From: Streptomyces sp. S4.7
Lineage (GTDB): Bacteria; Actinomycetota; Actinomycetes; Streptomycetales; Streptomycetaceae
Direction: 5' to 3'
Assembly: GCF_010384365.1 (NCBI RefSeq)
Contig: NZ_CP048397.1
Span: 7,073,683 to 7,137,682, forward strand
Length of the DNA stretch: 64,000 nt
This document shows positions 8,115-16,152 of the stretch, in pieces. Each line of letters opens with the position of its first letter. Positions within the stretch are counted from its first letter, which is position 1. Under the pieces are notes generated by a model, which worked only from the letters and a program-made list of their open reading frames with translations, was not told where the DNA came from and made no database searches. A program made the position numbers and the translations under genes.

Positions 8115-9317
8115 ATGACGACGCGCATGCGACACGGAGCGGTGGCCGCCGCCGCCCTCATGCTCGGTACGACCGCCGGATGCGCCGGGCCCGGCGCCGG
8201 GAGAGCCGCCGGCGACCTGCCCGTCACGAGCGCCGCCGGGTCCGGCACTTCGGCGGCGGGCGGCGCCACACCGCGGCGCGGGTTCACGCTCGTCGCCTCC
8301 GGAGACGTCCTGCCGCACGCCTCCGTCATCCGCCAGGCCAACGCGGACGCGGGCGGCGCGGGCCACGACTTCGTACCGATGCTCGCCGGGGTGAAGCCCG
8401 TCGTCTCGGCCGCCGATGTGGCGATCTGTCACATGGAGACGGTGTACGGCCCCGACGGCGGACCCTTCACCGGCTACCCGTCGTTCAAGTCACCGCCCGA
8501 GATCGCCGCCGCGCTCAGGGCGACCGGCTACGACTCCTGCTCCACCGCGTCCAACCACTCCCTGGACGACGGTGCCGAGGGCATCAGCCGCACCCTCGGG
8601 GCCCTCGACAAGGCCGGGGTCAGGCACGTCGGCTCGGCACGCTCGGCGGACGAGGACACCCGGCCCGTACTGCTCGACGCGGGCGGCGCGAAAGTCGCCC
8701 AACTGGCGTACACCTACGACACCAACGGCAGGCCGCTGCCCGACGGACAGCCCTGGGCGGTCGACCTCATCGACGAGGAGAAGATCGTCGCCGACTCACG
8801 GGCCGCCCGCGCGGCGGGCGCCGACGTCGTCGTCGTGAGCCTCCACTGGGGTACGGAGTGGCAGACGGCGCCCGACGAGAAGCAGCTGACCCTCGGCGGG
8901 CGCCTCACCGCGTCCAGGACCGGGAGCCGTCCCGACATCGACCTGATCATCGGCACGCACGCCCATGTCCCGCAGGCCTACGAGAAGGTCAACGGCACCT
9001 GGATCGTCTACGGCATGGGCGACCAGATCGCCGGCGAGATGATCAACCACGCCGGACAGTTCGACCCGCGCGGCACCCAGGGCTCGATCGGCCGGTTCAC
9101 CTTCGCACCGCCCGCCGCCGAGGGGGAGCGCTGGTCGGTGACGAAGGCGGAGTTCGTCCCGCAGACCATGGACAACACCGTCGGGCGGGTCGTCAATCTG
9201 TCCCGGGCCCTGGACGACGACCCGGCCAGGGACGACTACCGGACCACACGGTCGGCGATCGAGGCCGCGGTCCTCGGGCGCGGCGCCGCCAAGGACGGGC
9301 TCACGATGGGCCGTTGA
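8115..9317 (+). CDS. CapA-like lipoprotein (PGA_cap metallophosphoesterase fold)
   Basis: 400 aa. It has a type II signal peptide with lipobox TAGC (Cys about 20), then a low-complexity linker. The CapA/poly-gamma-glutamate capsule domain follows from about residue 55: ASGDVLPH, HMETVY, STASNHSLDDG, VSLHWGTE and IIGTHAHVPQ, which are the metal-binding motifs of this calcineurin-like fold. AAGGGG lies eight nt before the ATG. It is probably an extracytoplasmic hydrolase or polymer-export helper. No capB/capC neighbours are present, so poly-glutamate synthesis is not implied. Confidence 0.88.
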   Translation: MTTRMRHGAVAAAALMLGTTAGCAGPGAGRAAGDLPVTSAAGSGTSAAGGATPRRGFTLVASGDVLPHASVIRQANADAGGAGHDFVPMLAGVKPVVSAADVAICHMETVYGPDGGPFTGYPSFKSPPEIAAALRATGYDSCSTASNHSLDDGAEGISRTLGALDKAGVRHVGSARSADEDTRPVLLDAGGAKVAQLAYTYDTNGRPLPDGQPWAVDLIDEEKIVADSRAARAAGADVVVVSLHWGTEWQTAPDEKQLTLGGRLTASRTGSRPDIDLIIGTHAHVPQAYEKVNGTWIVYGMGDQIAGEMINHAGQFDPRGTQGSIGRFTFAPPAAEGERWSVTKAEFVPQTMDNTVGRVVNLSRALDDDPARDDYRTTRSAIEAAVLGRGAAKDGLTMGR

Positions 9318-9351
9318 CGCCGGACCTCGGCAAAGAGGCCCGTACGCCGCC

Positions 9352-9813
9352 CTACGGGACGACCGTCACCGGCCAGCGGCCCGCCTTGACCAGCCGTACC
9401 GCCACCGAGCCGATGAAGCGGTGCCCCGCCGACTCGGACGCGCCGACCACCACGGCGTCCGCCTTCAGGTCGTCGGCCGCGGAGACCAGTCCGTTGTAGG
9501 GGTCACCGCGCAGGGTGTGGAACTCCCAGCGGACGTCCCAGATGCCCCTGACCCGCTCGGCGCTGGTGCGGATCTCCTCCGCGAGACCTTCGGCGATCTC
9601 CTCGGTCGTATCGGCGACCGGGGCGCCGAGCGCGGCGCCCGTCGACATCAGCGGCTGCACGTACACGACCGCGAGCAGGGCGTTCTGCCGCCGGGCGAGA
9701 CCACCGGCGTAGGCCGCCGCGCGCAGGGACGACTCGGAGCCGTCCACACCGGCGACGATCACCTTGGGGCCGTCCGTGCCGCGTTCGAAGGGGGAGGGCT
9801 GCTGATCCGTCAC
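9352..9813 (-). CDS. Universal stress protein (UspA family)
   Basis: 153 aa single-domain UspA fold: VIVAGVDGSESSLRAAAYAGGLA at the N-terminus, and the C-terminal ATP-binding motif of the G-x2-G-x9-G(S/T) type is approximated by VVGASESAGHRFIGSVAVRL. It probably binds ATP and acts in stress or dormancy physiology. It is convergent with the CapA-like gene and divergent from the deacetylase. Confidence 0.88.
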   Translation of the reverse strand: MTDQQPSPFERGTDGPKVIVAGVDGSESSLRAAAYAGGLARRQNALLAVVYVQPLMSTGAALGAPVADTTEEIAEGLAEEIRTSAERVRGIWDVRWEFHTLRGDPYNGLVSAADDLKADAVVVGASESAGHRFIGSVAVRLVKAGRWPVTVVP

Positions 9814-10036
9814 GCCAGGAGGCTACCGGCTCCCGGAATCCGGGCCACCGGGGGTGCGCCCGGAGGCCGGTCCGTCCCCGGTCGCCGGAGGCCGGCGACC
9901 GGGCAGCGGCCGGGGCGGGATCCGTTCCACGGGCGAGGCGCGACTGACGCTCATAAGATCATCCCATCGGGTGCTTTCCCCGCGCTCGCCGGTGTCGATG
10001 AGGTGCGGGAGCCGTCGGCCGTGCGAGCCATTGGCC

Positions 10037-10921
10037 ATGGAACCCACCAAGATGAACCAGATGGTCCCGGGGCGACGGGCCGTGCTGCGCCTCGCCGCCG
10101 TCCTCGGGGCCGTCGGCCTGGCCCGGCTGATGACCACGGGTGAGACCCACACGCCGGTCCGTCCGGCGACCGGTAGCCCCCCGGCGGGTGGCGCTGCGGC
10201 CGGACCGCCCCCGGCGCTCCCCGGCGGGTCGTCCGCCTACAGGCTGAGCCCCATGACGGACTTCCAGCCGCCCGGATACCGCCCGACCCGTCTGCCCGTG
10301 CGCGCCGAGCCCTTCATGGAGATGCCCGGCCTGGGCCGCTCGATGGTGCTCACCTTCGACGACGGGCCCGACCCCAAGTACACCCCCGGCATCCTCAGGG
10401 CGCTGCGCGCGCACGACGTACGGGCGATGTTCTTCGTCTGCGGCGGTATGGCCGAGGGGCAGGGGGACCTGCTGCGGGAGATGGCCGACGACGGGCACAT
10501 CGTGGCCAACCACAGCTGGTCGCACCCGGAGCTGCCCACGCTGAAGCCGGCCAGGATCCGTGAGGAGATGGAGCGCACCAGCGAGGTGATCGAGCGGGCG
10601 CTCGGCCTTCCGCCGGTCTGGTTCCGCGCCCCGTACGGCTCCTGGAACCGGCACACCTTCAGGATCGGCGCCGATCTCGGTATGGAGCCGCTCGCCTGGA
10701 CCCTGGACACCCTCGACTGGAAGTCACCGGGCACCGGGAAGATCGTCCGCAGGGTGCTCGACCGGGCCGCGCCCGGAGTCGTGGTGCTGTCGCACGACGC
10801 GGGCGGCGACCGCTCGCAGAGCGTGGCCGCGCTGCGCGACTACCTGCCCGGGCTGCTGAAGAAGGGATACACCATCACGGTGCCCAGGCGCGGATACGGC
10901 ATCACCGCGCCGAAGCCCTGA
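10037..10921 (+). CDS. Secreted polysaccharide deacetylase (NodB domain)
   Basis: 294 aa from ATG 10037 (ATG 10052 is the alternative; neither has a strong ribosome-binding site). The N-terminus has a twin-arginine-like signal (GRRAVLRLAAVLGAVGLA). The NodB domain covers about 95-285: LTFDDGPD (catalytic Asp and metal Asp), HSWSHPE (metal His pair) and RAPYGSWN. It likely removes acetyl groups from peptidoglycan or another cell-wall glycan. A strong hairpin terminator follows immediately. Confidence 0.88.
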   Translation: MEPTKMNQMVPGRRAVLRLAAVLGAVGLARLMTTGETHTPVRPATGSPPAGGAAAGPPPALPGGSSAYRLSPMTDFQPPGYRPTRLPVRAEPFMEMPGLGRSMVLTFDDGPDPKYTPGILRALRAHDVRAMFFVCGGMAEGQGDLLREMADDGHIVANHSWSHPELPTLKPARIREEMERTSEVIERALGLPPVWFRAPYGSWNRHTFRIGADLGMEPLAWTLDTLDWKSPGTGKIVRRVLDRAAPGVVVLSHDAGGDRSQSVAALRDYLPGLLKKGYTITVPRRGYGITAPKP

Positions 10922-10928
10922 CACCCGC

Positions 10929-10964
10929 GAGCGGGTGGGGCGGCGCACGCCGCCCCACCCGCTC
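10929..10964. terminator. Strong bidirectional terminator
   Basis: A perfect 17-bp GC-rich inverted repeat (10929-10945 and 10948-10964) with a 2-nt formal loop lies between the convergent deacetylase and sortase genes. Confidence 0.8.
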
Positions 10965-10987
10965 CGTGCTGATCCGGCGCGGTCCCC

Positions 10988-11647
10988 TCAGCGGGTCTCC
11001 ACCAGCCGGGCGAAGACCACGACGTTGCCGTCGTAGCCGCCCGCCTTCGAGTAGCCGCCGCCACAGGTGATCACGCGCAGCTCGGAGTGGCCGGTGTCGC
11101 CGTACACCCGCGCGCCCGGGAAGTCGTTCTTGGAGAAGACCTCGACGCCGTAGATCTCGAACACGGCCACCCGCTCGTCGAATCGGGTGACTTCGATGTG
11201 CTCGCCCTTGCCCAGCGAGCCGAGACCGTAGAAGACCGCGGGGCCCGCCTGGTTGTCGACGTGGCCCACGACGACGGCGGTGCCGCGCTGGCCCGGGGCG
11301 ACGCCGTTCTGGTACCAGCCCGCCATGTTCGCGTCCTGCGGCGGCGGGGCGGCGATCCAGCCCTCCGGGTCGAGCCCCACGTCCATCACGGGCGCGTCGA
11401 CCTTGATCGCGGGAATCGTGACACGGGACATGGGTGCGTACGGCAGGGGCTTCACGATGGGGACGGTCCCGGGCTCGGCGACCTGCTCCTGCCGGGTGTC
11501 CAGCGCCGCCGCCGAGGCGGGCTGGGGCGGTCCGAGGGACACGTCGGCCCCGTTCCGCATCAGTGCGAGACCAGAGAGCATGACGAGAGCCAGGACGCCC
11601 CAGGGCGAGCGTTTCCTCGACTCCGAGCCGCTGTGGGCCAGGCCCAT
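10988..11647 (-). CDS. Class F sortase
   Basis: 219 aa. An N-terminal signal-anchor helix (about 15-32) is followed by a linker and a sortase beta-barrel. The catalytic triad is visible: His129 in VVVGHVDNQ, Cys195 in VITCGG and Arg214 in VVFARLV. The short single-domain form and TCGG fit class F (actinobacterial) sortases, which covalently attach secreted proteins to the cell wall. The next two secreted-protein genes (11969-12454 and 12578-13204) end in a related hydrophobic-plus-Arg tail and are the likely substrates, though neither has LPxTG or LAxTG. Confidence 0.88.
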   Translation of the reverse strand: MGLAHSGSESRKRSPWGVLALVMLSGLALMRNGADVSLGPPQPASAAALDTRQEQVAEPGTVPIVKPLPYAPMSRVTIPAIKVDAPVMDVGLDPEGWIAAPPPQDANMAGWYQNGVAPGQRGTAVVVGHVDNQAGPAVFYGLGSLGKGEHIEVTRFDERVAVFEIYGVEVFSKNDFPGARVYGDTGHSELRVITCGGGYSKAGGYDGNVVVFARLVETR

Positions 11648-11968
11648 GGTTCTCCCTTCGTGGGCGCCTGGTACGCACGCTAGGTGCGGTCGTCCGTGCC
11701 CGCGAGAGCTGGAGGGCGAATGGGTGGCGCGGCCGTCCGTGCCCGTGCCGCTGCCCCATTCGAGTAGTCGTCATATAAAAACTTCTGACGGTCTGTGACC
11801 TGCGGGTCCGTCAGGCCCGGTCAGGTTCTGTCGGCGTGTCGCCTCACCATGGTGGAGCAGTGCCGAAATGCGTCGAACGCGCCAGTTGGTGATGGTTCGT
11901 CATGGAGGGCGTACTCGTCGAATTTCCCGGAGCACCGCTTTGGGGCGTCTTCCACTGGAGGCTCAACG
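11648..11968. promoter_or_regulatory. Divergent promoter region between sortase and surface protein
   Basis: 321 nt without a credible gene. An A/T-rich stretch (TCATATAAAAACTTC at 11771-11785) stands out and may hold a promoter. The surface-protein start has GGAGG at 11957-11961. Confidence 0.4.
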
Positions 11969-12454
11969 ATGCGTGCTTCACGCGCTCTCATGGTGACTGC
12001 CGCGGCCTGCGCCGCCGTGGCGCTCTCCGCCCCACTGGCCGGGGCAACCAGCGGCCCGACCAACGTCCGCGTCAACCCGTTCGCCGTCCACCAGGGCGGG
12101 ACGCTGCACATCACCGTCGACGGCTGCGGCCACGGCGGCACTGTCACGTCCAACGCCTTCCCCACGGCGCAGCTCTCGGTGAACTCCTCGGGCCACTCGG
12201 AGGCCAGGGCCCGTATCCACAACAACGCCACGCCCGGTGACTACAACCTCTCCGTCAAGTGCAGCGACAACAGCCGCATCGCGACCCACCGCTTCCGGGT
12301 GCTCTCCGGCCAGGGCGCGGAGGGCGGCATCGGCGGCTCCATCGGCCCCAGCTCGACCGAGATGGCAATCGGGGCCGGTCTCGTCGGCACCGCGGCGGTC
12401 GGCGGCACGTACTTCATCGCACGTCGCCGTCGTGCGGGCAACGCGCTCGTCTGA
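11969..12454 (+). CDS. Secreted surface protein with C-terminal anchor, paralogue A
   Basis: 161 aa. GGAGG lies seven nt before ATG 11969. A Sec signal peptide (1-26) precedes an Ig-like domain with two Cys (DGCGHGG and VKCSD), likely a disulfide. The C-terminal anchor is GGIGGS, TEMAIGAGLV, a hydrophobic helix and RRRR. The layout matches a sortase substrate, but the pentapeptide is not LPxTG. The neighbour at 12578-13204 shares both the domain pattern (V-x-P...GG...TV-x-GC...ARA...PG-x-Y...C) and the anchor, so the two are paralogues. Function beyond surface display is unknown. Confidence 0.78.
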   Translation: MRASRALMVTAAACAAVALSAPLAGATSGPTNVRVNPFAVHQGGTLHITVDGCGHGGTVTSNAFPTAQLSVNSSGHSEARARIHNNATPGDYNLSVKCSDNSRIATHRFRVLSGQGAEGGIGGSIGPSSTEMAIGAGLVGTAAVGGTYFIARRRRAGNALV

Positions 12455-12473
12455 CCGGCCGGACCTCCGTACG

Positions 12474-12527
12474 CCGAACGTCCGTCGCCCCAAGCCTCCT
12501 CAGGGACTTGGGGCGACGGACGTTCGG
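12474..12527. terminator. Perfect 21-bp hairpin between the two surface-protein genes
   Basis: The arms 12474-12494 and 12507-12527 are exact reverse complements with a 12-nt loop. It sits between two convergent genes and should terminate both. Confidence 0.85.
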
Positions 12528-12577
12528 TCCGCTCCCCGGACCGGCGGGGGCGGGGAGGGCGGGGGACGGTGGAGGGG

Positions 12578-13204
12578 TCAGTGCAGACGGTTCGCCGAGC
12601 GACGGCGCACGACCAGAACGGTGCCGACGGTCGCCGCGGCGACCAGACCGGTCCCGATCGCGAGTTCCGTGCCGTTCATGCCCATGAAGCTGCCGCCGAG
12701 ACCGCCCTTGACGCCGCCGGGAGGCGCGATCGCCGTGGAGCTGGTGGTGCCCGTCCTGGTCGGGGTGGCGGTCGTCGTCCCGGTCGGCGACACGGTCGGG
12801 GTGGGAGTCACGGTCCCGGTCGGCGTCACGGTCGGGGACGGCGTCGGGGACGGGGTGCCGCCCGCGATGGTCAGGTCGGTGGTGCCCTCCTCGCCGTTGC
12901 AGATGAAGGTCACCTCGTACATCGCGCCGGGCTTGGCGTCCCAGAAGACGGAGGCGCGCGCCGATCCGCCTGAGGGGATGGGGGTGTCGTCGAACACCCC
13001 GGACTCGGCGGTGGCGGTGCTGCTGCAACCGGTGACCGTGAGGGTCACCTCCCCGCCTGCGGCGACGACCGAGGGGGTGACGGCGAAATCGAACGGTGGG
13101 TCGGGGGCCGCCGCCGTGGCCGTGGCCATGGCCACGGCAGGCGTAGTCAGTGCGAGTGCGGCCGCTCCCAGCAGAGCGGCGGACGCGGCACGTATCGCGC
13201 GCAT
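12578..13204 (-). CDS. Secreted surface protein with C-terminal anchor, paralogue B
   Basis: 208 aa. Signal peptide 1-31; Ig-like domain (about 38-115) with two Cys (TGCSS and FICNG) similar to the paralogue at 11969-12454. A Thr/Pro-rich stalk follows (about 118-160, repeats of TPSPTP/TPTGTVTPTP). The C-terminal anchor is GGLGGS, TELAIGTGLV, a hydrophobic helix and RRRS. The stalk would span the cell wall, as in classical sortase substrates. The start ATG 13204 is followed by a typical n-region. Function is unknown; cell-wall display by the nearby sortase is inferred. Confidence 0.78.
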   Translation of the reverse strand: MRAIRAASAALLGAAALALTTPAVAMATATAAAPDPPFDFAVTPSVVAAGGEVTLTVTGCSSTATAESGVFDDTPIPSGGSARASVFWDAKPGAMYEVTFICNGEEGTTDLTIAGGTPSPTPSPTVTPTGTVTPTPTVSPTGTTTATPTRTGTTSSTAIAPPGGVKGGLGGSFMGMNGTELAIGTGLVAAATVGTVLVVRRRSANRLH

Positions 13205-13386
13205 GGTCGATCCTCCGGGTCTTCGAGGGGGAGTGCGGAACTGATTTCCGCGGATGGCGGGAAATGCACCTCGATACCCGGCACGCTAGGAGCCCGCCGC
13301 CACCGCCGCGATCGCAGTCCGGCGAACGGGTTGTCCTGTCACCCGACCGGCCGCGCGCCCTCCCGGCCGCCGCCGGGGCCCTCGTC

Positions 13387-13423
13387 GACCGCCGGACGGG
13401 CCTGTTGAGCCCGTCCGGCGGTC
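13387..13423. terminator. Hairpin terminator after the DUF4239 gene
   Basis: A 15-bp perfect inverted repeat (13387-13401 and 13409-13423, 7-nt loop) lies 11 nt beyond the DUF4239 stop on the minus strand. Confidence 0.75.
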
Positions 13424-13434
13424 CCGGGTCCGTC

Positions 13435-14199
13435 CTAGGTACGGATGTGCGGGAAGAGATCGACGAACGGGGCCGCCGTCGCGGAGATACCCCGACCGTA
13501 CGGAGCGTCGAAGTCCCAGATCAGGAAGAGCAGAAACGCGATCAACGCGCTGAAGAGACCCGCCAGCAGCAACTCCCGCCAGGTGCGGCGGATCTGGAGC
13601 GTGAAGATCAGCCCGACCGTCACGACGGCCCCGATGATCAGGCCGAACCAGACGACCCCCGGCATCGTCGCCCCCGCGTTCTCGCCCCTGGCACCTCGCG
13701 CGTCGTCGGCCGCCGCCACCTGGTCGACCAGAGGCTGATACGCCTGCGCCTCGTGGTCGTCGGCCGGTACGTAGTCGGTGACGCTCCGCCGCACCTGTTC
13801 CAGCAGCGCCGTGCCCTTCTCACTGAGGCTGTTGTGCTCCGACATGTGCGGCCACTCGGTGTGGACCACGTAGGAGACGTACGCGTCGACGTCGCCCCGG
13901 ATCCGGTCGCGCACCTCGGCCGGGTAGACCTCCGACCGTGCCTGCACCTCGTGCAGGGCCTGCGCCTCCTGGCGTACGGACTCCTGAGCGCCGCCACGCG
14001 CCTCCCAGACCCCGGCGATCGCCAGGCCCAGCACGATCGCGTAGACCACGCCGATCATCATCGTCATGTATTCCAGGACGTCAGGGCTCTCCGAGGGGTC
14101 GTCGTCGGCCGGTACCCGGCGGTTGTTGATGAGGACGATGGTCACGACGACCGCGCAGGCGGCGGCCATCGCGATGGTCAGGACAAGCCATTCCGACAT
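13435..14199 (-). CDS. DUF4239 membrane protein (bestrophin-like)
   Basis: 254 aa. It has two N-terminal hydrophobic helices (about 3-23 and 43-63), a soluble central domain (about 70-175, HEVQARSEVYPAEVRDRIRGDVDAYVSYVVHTEW), then two more helices (about 180-200 and 210-232). This layout and the central motifs fit DUF4239, sometimes called bestrophin-like. Channel function is not established for the family. It follows the Pro-rich gene by 13 nt and is likely co-transcribed with it. Confidence 0.82.
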   Translation of the reverse strand: MSEWLVLTIAMAAACAVVVTIVLINNRRVPADDDPSESPDVLEYMTMMIGVVYAIVLGLAIAGVWEARGGAQESVRQEAQALHEVQARSEVYPAEVRDRIRGDVDAYVSYVVHTEWPHMSEHNSLSEKGTALLEQVRRSVTDYVPADDHEAQAYQPLVDQVAAADDARGARGENAGATMPGVVWFGLIIGAVVTVGLIFTLQIRRTWRELLLAGLFSALIAFLLFLIWDFDAPYGRGISATAAPFVDLFPHIRT

Positions 14200-14212
14200 G
14201 GGTCTCCGTCAG

Positions 14213-14797
14213 CTAGTGGGAACGGGGGCGAAGGATGGCGGCGGCCAGGACCGCGGGTGCCGTGAGCAGCAGCATGAGCATCACGACCGACGTGCTGTTC
14301 GTCGGCTGCCTGCGGGCCGGCGCCTTGTACGCGGGCAGTACCCGTACCTCCGGCGGATCGGCCTTCGGCGGCGGCGAAGGCTCCGGTGCCGGCGAGGGAG
14401 TGGCCGGTGACGGCGGAGGGGGCGGGTCCGCGGCGGGCCGGACCGGTGGCGGCGCGAGCCGTGGCGGTACGGGCACGGGCTCGGCGACCGCGGGCGGCTC
14501 GGGCTCCGGTTCGGGCCGGGGTGGCGGCGGTGAGGGTTCGGGCGGGGGCTCGGGAGACGGCGGCGGGGGCGGTGGCGGAGGCTCCGGCGGGGGCTCGGGA
14601 GACGGCGGGGGCGAGGGCGGCGGTGTAGGCGGCGGTGAGGGCCAACAGGGCCCGTCTCCGATGACGACGACCGCGCCCGCACCGCCCGGCCCGGTCCAGG
14701 CCGAGACGCAGACATCCGCGGCGGCCGGCACGGGCGTGCTGACTATCCACAGGAGCCCCGTGACCACCAGGGTCCGCACGACAAGTGATCGGTTCAC
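14213..14797 (-). CDS. Secreted Pro-rich protein with C-terminal membrane helix
   Basis: 194 aa from GTG 14797, which gives a standard signal peptide (MNRSLVVRTLVVTGLLWIV...AAA); ATG 14830 is a possible alternative. After a short segment with two Cys (DVCVSAW...GPCWP) comes about 100 residues of Pro/Glu/Ser repeats (PPP, PEPP), then a hydrophobic helix (VVMLMLLLTAPAVLAAAIL) and a short RPRSH tail. It looks like a wall-spanning stalk tethered to the membrane. Partner function with the co-transcribed DUF4239 protein is inferred only. Confidence 0.7.
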   Translation of the reverse strand: MNRSLVVRTLVVTGLLWIVSTPVPAAADVCVSAWTGPGGAGAVVVIGDGPCWPSPPPTPPPSPPPSPEPPPEPPPPPPPPSPEPPPEPSPPPPRPEPEPEPPAVAEPVPVPPRLAPPPVRPAADPPPPPSPATPSPAPEPSPPPKADPPEVRVLPAYKAPARRQPTNSTSVVMLMLLLTAPAVLAAAILRPRSH

Positions 14798-14998
14798 GGC
14801 CGCAGCATGAAACAACGCCGCCCGCGGCATGCCGAAATACCGCTGGATTCGCCTGATCGTGGGGAATCGGGGCTTTCCGCGTTTCTTTCTGAAGATTCTT
14901 TGAAGCCCGTTGAACGCTCCTCACCCTCCCGTGCGTACTTAAGACCATGAACGGCGCGGCCTGGCGCCTCAACTGGCTTACAAAATACGGGAGTTGAC

Positions 14999-15943
14999 AT
15001 GAACACCTGGCGGAACGCCTCGCTCGCGGTGACCGCGGTGGCCGTACTGGCCCTGACGACGGCGTGCGGTCAGGAGAAGGGTGAGAGCCCCAACGGCCAG
15101 GCGGTGGGCGCCGCCGCACCCGCCGACGGCGGCTACGGATCGGACGCCGGCTACGGCGACGAATCGGCGACCGAGCCCAAGACCGCCGGTCAACTCGCCG
15201 TGTGGGACAGCAAGAAGCTCGGCGAGGTCGTCACGGACAGCGAGGGCATGACGCTCTACCGGTTCGACAACGACACCGCCGAGCCGCCCAAGTCGAACTG
15301 TGCCGGTGAGTGCGAGAAGGCATGGCCGGTCGTCGCCGCGGGCGACGTCAAGGCGGCGGCGGGTACCGACGCGTCGAAGATCGGAGAGGTCACCCGCGCC
15401 GATGGCACCAAGCAACTGACCCTCGGCGGCTGGCCGATGTACCGCTACGCCAAGGACGTCAACCCCGGTGACGCCAACGGGCAGGGTGTGGGCGGCACTT
15501 GGTTCGCCTCCGCCCCCGACGGGAAGAAGGCGGCCCTCGGTGCCTCCGGGGGCGAGGAGGCCGGTGCCTCCGAGGCCGATCTCGCCGGGCTGTCCGTCCG
15601 GAAGGACCCCAAGCTCGGTGAAATCGTCGTGGACTCCAAGGGTATGACGGTATATCGGTTCAAGAAGGACAGCGCGTGGCCGATGAAGACCGCGTGCACC
15701 GGCGCCTGCCTCGAAAAGTGGCCGGTCGTCGCACCGGTCGACAAGAACGACACAGAAGGCATCATCAAGAAGGGCTTCGTGACGTTCGACCGGCCGGACG
15801 GAATCAAGCAGCAGACCATCGACTGCTGGCCGATCTACACCTTCGCCGGCGATGCCAAGCCCGGTGACACCAATGGTCAGGGCGTCGGCGGCACCTGGTA
15901 CGCCGTCGCTCCCGACTCCAAGCTGGTCGGAGCGCCCAAGTAG
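14999..15943 (+). CDS. Two-repeat lipoprotein (PF03640, SCO0930 type)
   Basis: 314 aa. The lipobox TTAC places the lipidated Cys at about 23. A Gly/Tyr-rich linker precedes two tandem copies of the secreted repeat PF03640 (about 60-170 and 200-310). Each has a LGE(V/I)V-D-S-(E/K)-GMT-(L/V)-YRF stretch, a C-x3-C pair with KAWPVV or EKWPVV, and GQGVGGTW. GGGAG precedes the ATG. The function of the repeats is unknown; haem or redox roles have been suggested for relatives. In the remembered S. coelicolor order it also neighbours rmdA. Confidence 0.85.
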   Translation: MNTWRNASLAVTAVAVLALTTACGQEKGESPNGQAVGAAAPADGGYGSDAGYGDESATEPKTAGQLAVWDSKKLGEVVTDSEGMTLYRFDNDTAEPPKSNCAGECEKAWPVVAAGDVKAAAGTDASKIGEVTRADGTKQLTLGGWPMYRYAKDVNPGDANGQGVGGTWFASAPDGKKAALGASGGEEAGASEADLAGLSVRKDPKLGEIVVDSKGMTVYRFKKDSAWPMKTACTGACLEKWPVVAPVDKNDTEGIIKKGFVTFDRPDGIKQQTIDCWPIYTFAGDAKPGDTNGQGVGGTWYAVAPDSKLVGAPK

Positions 15944-15973
15944 TCCCCACGTCGCGCCCTCCGACCGAGCGGT

Positions 15974-16003
15974 CCGCCGTCACGCCCCCGTGCGTGACGG
16001 CGG
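15974..16003 (+). terminator. Hairpin terminator after the lipoprotein
   Basis: A 12-bp perfect inverted repeat (15974-15985, 15992-16003) with a 6-nt loop lies 30 nt after the stop. Confidence 0.7.
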
Positions 16004-16152
16004 GATGTTTGCATGTCAGGGTTCGGGTGTGACCGAGAACGGACCGCTAATTTCCGTTTCAGCTCGCTCTCTTGGCGGGCGATCAGTAGCCTCGGCTCGA
16101 ACACCGGCCATGTACAAGGCCGTTCACCCGTGGCGACTTGTTGGAGATCTCG

